Below, piece by piece: positions 1 through 4,465 of a stretch of DNA of 7,234 nt; position 1 is the stretch's first letter, and every line of letters starts with the position of its first letter. The stretch comes from Actinomycetota bacterium. Lineage in GTDB: Bacteria > Actinomycetota > Thermoleophilia > Solirubrobacterales > Solirubrobacteraceae. A program made the position numbers and the translations under genes. The notes under the pieces are model-generated. The model was given only the letters and a program-made list of their open reading frames with translations. It was not told the origin of the DNA and did not search any database. The stretch covers positions 1-7,234 of the forward strand of contig WLNV01000075.1 of the NCBI GenBank assembly GCA_009699615.1, read 5' to 3'.

Positions 1-1517
1 CGCAGCGCGTTTCCGACCTCGGTTGCGACCCGCTCGCCTGAACGGACGGCGCCGTCCATGTAGCCGGTCCAGTAGTCGGAGGTTTCGGTGCCGGCGAAGT
101 GGATTCGGCCGACCGAAGTACGCAGGTACTTGCCGTACTTCGACATCACACCGGGCTTGGTGTGTGAGACGGGGCAGCCGCCGGACCACTCCTGATCATC
201 GTCCCAGTCGCGCTCAAAGTAGTCCGTTGGCGCAAGCGCCTTGGGGCCGAAGAGCGTGGCGAAGCTGGCCAGCATCGAGGCCCTGCGGTCGGCGGCGCTG
301 AGCTTCTGCCAATTCTTCTCGGCCGAGCCGCCGACGAAAGCGAACAGCACGCCTGGCGTTCCATCGGGCGGAGAGTTGTCGAATGTGACGCTGCCGACCG
401 GAAGGTCGCTGACCGACTGGCCGGTGAGGCCGTCCTCACGCCAGAACGGGGTCTCGTAGATCGCTTCGGCCTTGGTCAAGTTGCCGGGCGTCATTCCCTT
501 CAGCAGAGCCATCTTGCCGGCAGGCAGGCTTGGCGAGTACTTGATCTTCGCCGCCAGCGCCGGCGGCGTCGTGACGATCACCTGCTTGGCGTCGACCGTG
601 ATGCCGTCGGCAACAACGCGCACGCCGGTCGACGTCTGGCTGATCTTCCGCACCGGCGCGCTGCCGATCACGCGTACGCCCTTGGCGGTCGTGGCCTTCT
701 CGCTCCAGCCGAGCCGATCGGCCACGCGGGTGCTGATCAGCTGAGAACCGCCGACGAAGCGGTCCTGCTGAGAGCCGTCCTGAACGCTGATCAGGCGGCC
801 GAAGCTACCAGCGGTCTTCTTGTTACCGGCCGACGCTATGTAGAAGAGCACGTAGAGCATTGAGAGCTGGTCGCCATCAACGCCCCAGACGGAGTTGACT
901 GCGGCGTTGAAGACGCGGTAGGCATCTGTCTGTGGAATGTTCGCCGTCATCCACTGGCCGAGCGTCTGCTTGTCCAGCTTGGCGGCGTCGGGCGCAGTCC
1001 AAGGCGCCTTGACCGGAACCTTGGCGGCAAGCTTGTCGAGTTCAAAGCCCTTGACGATCGCGGCCGCGATGTCCGGCTTCTCTGGCAGCCCGGGAACCGA
1101 CGGATAGAACGTGCGCTGGCCGTCGGCGACCAGCACGTTGACGCCGGTGTTGTAGACCGGAAAAGTTGCTACGCCCATCTCCTTTGCAAGCGCAAGGATG
1201 CGGTCCTGCGTTGGACCGACATATTCGCCACCGATTTCGGTGATCTCAGAGCCGCTGATCGGCTCATTGAGCGTGCGGCCCCCTACGCGGTCGCGGGCTT
1301 CAAGCACAACCACACTGCGACCGGCGGCGACGAGTCGGCGGGCGGCAGTCAAGCCGGAGAGCCCCGCGCCGACGATTACAACGTCGGCCTTGCGCGTCTT
1401 GGGCTTGGCGGCGGCAAAGCTTGGCGCCGCCTCAGTGGCCAGCACGGCGGCGCTGGCAGCAGCCGCGCCGATGAAGGTGCGGCGGTTGAGGTTGGCACTG
1501 TCGCGTTGATCTTCCAT
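1..1517 (-). CDS. Flavin monoamine oxidase, Tat-exported (3'-partial)
   Basis: This is an FAD-dependent amine oxidase, expected to oxidise a primary or secondary amine to an imine with release of hydrogen peroxide. The 505 visible residues run from an ATG at 1517 and the frame is still open at the left edge; the C-terminal FAD motif is already present, so little is missing. Residues 10-17 (LNRRTFIG) followed by an Ala-rich stretch form a twin-arginine signal. The dinucleotide-binding motif VGAGLSG is at 49-55, with E73 and RVGGR (77-81) after it, then GGEYVGPTQ (96-104). K324 in TPPALAAKIKY aligns by eye with the flavin-site lysine of MAO-B. The C-terminal FAD segment FAGTETSDYWTGYMDGAV is at 474-491. 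C448 in WSGGCP sits where MAO-A/B attach FAD covalently. The next residue is Pro449, where MAO-A/B have a cage tyrosine; Y486 matches the other cage tyrosine. The physiological amine cannot be told from sequence. Confidence 0.93.
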   Translation of the reverse strand, partial: MEDQRDSANLNRRTFIGAAAASAAVLATEAAPSFAAAKPKTRKADVVIVGAGLSGLTAARRLVAAGRSVVVLEARDRVGGRTLNEPISGSEITEIGGEYVGPTQDRILALAKEMGVATFPVYNTGVNVLVADGQRTFYPSVPGLPEKPDIAAAIVKGFELDKLAAKVPVKAPWTAPDAAKLDKQTLGQWMTANIPQTDAYRVFNAAVNSVWGVDGDQLSMLYVLFYIASAGNKKTAGSFGRLISVQDGSQQDRFVGGSQLISTRVADRLGWSEKATTAKGVRVIGSAPVRKISQTSTGVRVVADGITVDAKQVIVTTPPALAAKIKYSPSLPAGKMALLKGMTPGNLTKAEAIYETPFWREDGLTGQSVSDLPVGSVTFDNSPPDGTPGVLFAFVGGSAEKNWQKLSAADRRASMLASFATLFGPKALAPTDYFERDWDDDQEWSGGCPVSHTKPGVMSKYGKYLRTSVGRIHFAGTETSDYWTGYMDGAVRSGERVATEVGNAL

Positions 1518-1523
1518 CGGTCA

Positions 1524-1529
1524 AGCGTA
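1524..1529 (-). promoter_or_regulatory. Possible -10 element for a leaderless amine oxidase transcript
   Basis: On the minus strand the hexamer TACGCT occupies positions -12 to -7 relative to the ATG at 1517. It fits the actinobacterial TANNNT -10 pattern at the spacing expected if transcription begins at the start codon itself. No purine-rich Shine-Dalgarno stretch precedes this ATG, which fits a leaderless message. No good -35 hexamer is visible 17 or so bases further upstream. TANNNT is short and can occur by chance, so confidence is low. Confidence 0.3.
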
Positions 1530-1583
1530 ACCGGCGATCACACTCTGCTGCGCTACCTGCCACACGGCGCCCCGCCAACGGTG

Positions 1584-1589
1584 TATAAG
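1584..1589 (+). promoter_or_regulatory. Possible -10 element for the secreted hydrolase gene
   Basis: TATAAG resembles a sigma-70-type -10 box and is one of the few AT-rich spots in the intergenic region. It would place transcription start near 1596, leaving about 20 bases of leader, enough for the ribosome-binding site at 1604-1610. No recognisable -35 hexamer lies at 16-18 bp spacing; the nearest candidate, TGCCAC at 1558-1563, is 20 bp away and weak. Confidence 0.3.
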
Positions 1590-1603
1590 TGGACGATCAA
1601 CTC

Positions 1604-1610
1604 GGGGGAG
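1604..1610 (+). promoter_or_regulatory. Ribosome-binding site fixing the hydrolase start at 1617
   Basis: GGGGGAG is a strong Shine-Dalgarno sequence six bases before the ATG at 1617. It decides the start: an in-frame ATG at 1506 would give a protein 37 residues longer, but that one lies inside the opposing amine oxidase gene and would bury the signal peptide behind a charged, unrelated extension. Confidence 0.8.
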
Positions 1611-1616
1611 AAGAAG

Positions 1617-3701
1617 ATGAACCGTCACGCCAGCAGTCGCTACCAGCGCCGCACAGTTGCGTTATTGACGGCAGCGTTCGCGCTGATCGCGCTCGCCGCA
1701 CCGGCAGTTGGTAGCGCCAGCCAGTGCGACAACTTCGACAAGTCTGTCTGCCTGCAGCCGTGGCCGAACAACCAGTTCGCGAAGAAGGACAAGTCGACCC
1801 CGACTGGGCTGCGCCTCAATCTGTTGCGCTCGAGCATGCCCGCAAACACCAAGGGCGTAAAGATCGACCCAACTGACATCAACCGCGCCGACGGCTTCAG
1901 CCCAGGCAGCTACGTCACCGTTCGCGTTCCCGGCCTCGACACGCCGGCCGCCTTCACGGCAAGCAGGCTCGTGCCGCTAACCGACATGGCGCAGTACGCC
2001 GCCAAGAACGCGCCTGCCGTGATCATCGACGCCGCGACCGGGCAGCGTCAGCTGATCTGGGCCGAGCTCGATTCCCAAGCCAGCAGCGCTGCAAATACCA
2101 ACCTGCTGATCCGCCCCGGTAAGAACTTCCTCGAAGGTCACCGCTACATCGTCGCGCTGCGTTCGCTGAAGTCGGCCAAGGGAGCAACGCTTGCGGCCCC
2201 GGCCTCATTCCGCGCATTCCGCGACAACAAGCGCGGCGGCGGGCCGCGCCGCGCCGCGATGGAAGACATCTTCAAGCGCCTGGCGAAGGCAAAGATCGCA
2301 CGCAAGGATCTCTACCTCGCTTGGGACTTCACCGTTGCCAGTGAAAAGTCGCTCACCGGCAGGATGCTGAAGATCCGCAACGACGCCTTCTCGAAGCTCG
2401 GCGACAAGAACCTCGCCGACAACAAGATCGCCGGAACCTCGCCGAAGTGGACGATCACCGACGTCGTTGACTACACCGAGGCACAGGACCCGAACCGGAT
2501 GCGGCGCGTCAGCGGAACCTTCACCGTTCCCTGCTACCTGAACCTGACCGGCTGCCCTGCCGGCGGCCACTTCAATCTCGGCAAGGACGGCCTGCCGGTT
2601 CAGACAGCGGGCAACACGATGGAAGCCCGCTTCCTCTGCAACATCCCGCGCTCAGCGAAGCAGAACGGCGTCGTATCGCCGATGGAGCCGACGATGTACG
2701 GCCATGGGCTGCTTGGTGATTACGGCGAGGCGAACTCGCTCAACGTTCGTCAGTTCGGTTTCGAGAACCGGATGATCGTCTGCGCCACCGACTGGAGCGG
2801 GATGGCCGAGGATGACATTGGCAACGCGGTCAAGATTCTTCAGGACCTCTCGTACATGAACGAGCTCGCCGATCGCGATCAGCAGGGTTTCCTCAACTTC
2901 ATGTACCTCGGACGGCTGCTGGCACACAGCAGCGGGCTCGCGACCGACTCGAATTTCGCTGTCGACGGCGTTTCAACGCTGAAGCCCGGTTACGTCGCCT
3001 ACTACGGCAACAGCCAAGGTGGAATCATGGGCGGCGCGCTGACTGCGCTCTCGCCCGACGTGATTCGCTCAGTGCTCTACGTGCCGGGGATGAACTACTC
3101 AACGCTGCTTACGCGCAGCGTCGATTTCGACGAGTTCGCCCAGTTCCTCTATCTCAGCTACCCGGACACCAAGCTCCACCCGCTGGTCTTCTCAATCATG
3201 CAACTGCTCTGGGATCGCGGCGAGCCGAACGGATACGCCCAGCACATGACGACGAAACCGCTCCCGAATACGCCTGCTCACAAGGTGATGATCGAGATGT
3301 CGTACGGCGACCATCAGGTGAGCAACACGGCAACTCAGGTAGAGGCGCGGACAATCGGCGCGAGTATCTACCGACCATTCGTTGGCGGCGTCGGCCGCAG
3401 CCCGGATGTAACACCCGGATATGGCATTCCGACGCTCGGCTCACTGCCGCGTGACGGCAACGCGATGTTCGTCTGGGACATCGGGCCGCTAAGGACAATC
3501 AACGGGACCGAGTTCGGTACGCCGTTTGAGCCGATCACCAACACGCCGCCGCGGATCGGCGTTGACCCTCACGACCTCGTGATCGAAAGCTCCGCTGCGA
3601 TCCGTGGACAGATCGGCGCCTACATCAAGCAGGGCGGCCAGATCACCGGCGTCTGCGGCGGCGAGCCTTGCCGCGCTGCCGGCTGGACCGGCGCCAACTA
3701 G
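1617..3701 (+). CDS. Secreted alpha/beta-hydrolase-like protein of unknown substrate
   Basis: The gene encodes 694 residues. The N-terminus (MNRHASSRYQRRTVALLTAA, then a hydrophobic run to about residue 34) is a signal peptide with likely cleavage near GSAS. It is probably Sec, though R11-R12 leave Tat possible. There is no lipobox. Residues 36-330 form a family-specific N-terminal region with Cys37/Cys45, the segment DPTDINRADGFSPGSYVTVR (84-103), LYLAWDFTVA (232-241), and Cys306/Cys313. The hydrolase core follows: YGHGLLGDYGEAN (361-373) looks like an oxyanion-loop HG motif, and YYGNSQGGIMGG (462-473) is a GxSxG nucleophile elbow with Ser466. Asp565 in SYGDHQVSN and His652 in DPHD are plausible acid and base, with His566 an alternative. 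Cys680/Cys685 may form a disulfide near the C-terminus. I recognise the layout from uncharacterised actinobacterial secreted proteins. An esterase or lipase role is inference, and no substrate can be assigned. Confidence 0.9.
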   Translation: MNRHASSRYQRRTVALLTAAFALIALAAPAVGSASQCDNFDKSVCLQPWPNNQFAKKDKSTPTGLRLNLLRSSMPANTKGVKIDPTDINRADGFSPGSYVTVRVPGLDTPAAFTASRLVPLTDMAQYAAKNAPAVIIDAATGQRQLIWAELDSQASSAANTNLLIRPGKNFLEGHRYIVALRSLKSAKGATLAAPASFRAFRDNKRGGGPRRAAMEDIFKRLAKAKIARKDLYLAWDFTVASEKSLTGRMLKIRNDAFSKLGDKNLADNKIAGTSPKWTITDVVDYTEAQDPNRMRRVSGTFTVPCYLNLTGCPAGGHFNLGKDGLPVQTAGNTMEARFLCNIPRSAKQNGVVSPMEPTMYGHGLLGDYGEANSLNVRQFGFENRMIVCATDWSGMAEDDIGNAVKILQDLSYMNELADRDQQGFLNFMYLGRLLAHSSGLATDSNFAVDGVSTLKPGYVAYYGNSQGGIMGGALTALSPDVIRSVLYVPGMNYSTLLTRSVDFDEFAQFLYLSYPDTKLHPLVFSIMQLLWDRGEPNGYAQHMTTKPLPNTPAHKVMIEMSYGDHQVSNTATQVEARTIGASIYRPFVGGVGRSPDVTPGYGIPTLGSLPRDGNAMFVWDIGPLRTINGTEFGTPFEPITNTPPRIGVDPHDLVIESSAAIRGQIGAYIKQGGQITGVCGGEPCRAAGWTGAN
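3698..3701. other. Shared CTAG: overlapping stop codons of convergent genes
   Basis: The plus-strand hydrolase ends in TAG at 3699-3701 and the minus-strand L,D-transpeptidase ends in TAG read from 3700 to 3698. The palindrome CTAG therefore serves both stops and the genes overlap by four bases. There is no spacer in which an ordinary intrinsic terminator could sit, and no U-tract-bearing hairpin is visible on either side. Confidence 0.95.
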
Positions 3702-4465
3702 GGCGCGATTAGCGTTGACGGCGGCGTTGGCCAGCCGCGCGCGATCGTCACCGGCGTGCCGGGGCGCGCGAACTTTGCGAGCCGACGCAGCGTTGAGTTG
3801 TTGATCCGGATGCAGCCATGCGAAGCGGCGCTGCCGAGCGGGTCGGCCAGAAGCGAACCAGCGCGGCCGTGGATCGCGATCCGTCCCGGGCCGCCGTCGT
3901 AACTGTGCAGAACGTCTGAGAAGGCGGTCAAGTGGAGCGCGAACGGACCGACGTTCGACCCTCGCGGCGAGTCGGCACGCTCGTAGATTGCGAAGTTTCC
4001 AACCGGCGTCGGCGTCGAGCTCTTGCCGACAACGGCGCTCGTCGTGATCACGGTCTTCCCTGCGACGCGCAATCGAAGCTTGCGTGCGCGCAACGAGATC
4101 TCAACCCGGGCGGCGGTCGTCCCAATCTGCGCGTGGCTGCCAAGGATCCAACCGGCCGAACCGTTCGGCCTGACCGGCAGAGCGACCTTCAGCCACATCC
4201 GCCCACTCGAATCGATCTGGGAGCGCAGGATCAAAAGTACGGCTTGGCTCCCGGTCCACGACGTGTCCGCTCGCGCCGTCGCGATCGCCTTCGCGCCGCC
4301 GCCCGCACGCGGGTAGACCGGAGCGTCGCTCAGCATCGTTGCCGTTGACGCCACTGTGCGGCCCGGCGGAAGCGGCCCGGCGCCGCTTGGCATCGCTGAA
4401 GCGCTGGCCGTGCCGACGAAAGCGAAGAGAGTCGCGCCAACCAGCAGCGCGCGCACACGACTCAT
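3698..4465 (-). CDS. Secreted L,D-transpeptidase (YkuD domain)
   Basis: This 255-residue protein belongs to the YkuD family (Pfam PF03734). Members form 3-3 cross-links in peptidoglycan, or attach proteins to it, by cleaving after the third residue of a tetrapeptide stem through a cysteine acyl-enzyme. Residues 1-24 (MSRVRALLVGATLFAFVGTA, then SASA) are a signal peptide without a lipobox. Residues about 45-115 look like an SH3-type wall-binding module, including WLKVALPVRPNGSAGWI (91-107). The catalytic domain starts near 120, with TPTPVGNF (151-158), IAIHG (197-201, His199) and the signature SHGCIRI (215-221) with Cys218, the only cysteine in the protein. Length and motifs are complete, so it should be active. 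Its ATG overlaps the stop of the upstream DUF11 gene (ATGA), and only a weak GGCGGA precedes it, so translation probably depends on coupling. Whether its acceptor is another stem peptide or a protein is unknown. Confidence 0.95.
   Translation of the reverse strand: MSRVRALLVGATLFAFVGTASASAMPSGAGPLPPGRTVASTATMLSDAPVYPRAGGGAKAIATARADTSWTGSQAVLLILRSQIDSSGRMWLKVALPVRPNGSAGWILGSHAQIGTTAARVEISLRARKLRLRVAGKTVITTSAVVGKSSTPTPVGNFAIYERADSPRGSNVGPFALHLTAFSDVLHSYDGGPGRIAIHGRAGSLLADPLGSAASHGCIRINNSTLRRLAKFARPGTPVTIARGWPTPPSTLIAP
4462..4465 (-). other. ATGA start-stop overlap coupling DUF11 and transpeptidase genes
   Basis: On the minus strand the transpeptidase ATG (4465-4463) shares two bases with the TGA stop of the DUF11 gene (4464-4462). 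This is a classic translational-coupling arrangement. It makes co-transcription all but certain and ties the yield of the enzyme to ribosomes finishing the long repeat protein. Confidence 0.95.

Larger units (their letters stand above)
1518..1616. other. Divergent intergenic region, 99 bp
   Basis: This is the only true intergenic space in the window. It separates the divergently read amine oxidase (start 1517, minus) and secreted hydrolase (start 1617, plus), so promoters for both must lie here or inside the opposing gene. It holds a good ribosome-binding site for the plus-strand gene, a TATAAG element, and a TANNNT hexamer just before the minus-strand start. A short GC hairpin (GGCG, CCC loop, CGCC at 1566-1576) is too small to be called a terminator or operator. 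I see no convincing extended operator dyad. Confidence 0.85.

Noticed and set aside
23..744. Short open frames on both strands within the first 750 bases
   Set aside because: The minus-strand amine oxidase frame runs unbroken through this whole stretch with conserved motifs to its end, so the others are out-of-frame shadows.
1198..1509. Plus-strand open frame ending just before the hydrolase
   Set aside because: It lies wholly antisense to the Tat signal and FAD-binding N-terminus of the amine oxidase, and its Ala/Ser/Arg-rich product resembles nothing.
1505..1601. GTTGATC (1505-1511) and GATCAAC (1595-1601) as an operator dyad
   Set aside because: The 7-bp arms are 83 bases apart, with one inside the oxidase coding region. 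GATC-containing words are common in this sequence.
1506..1616. Upstream in-frame ATG at 1506 as the start of the secreted hydrolase
   Set aside because: It lies inside the opposing amine oxidase gene, has no ribosome-binding site, and would put 37 residues before a clear signal peptide. GGGGGAG six bases before 1617 marks the real start.
3693..3731. Inverted repeat GCCAAC/GTTGGC across the convergent stops as a bidirectional terminator
   Set aside because: It has only six base pairs with a 27-base loop and no flanking T-tract, and it lies mostly in coding sequence. Chance is likely.
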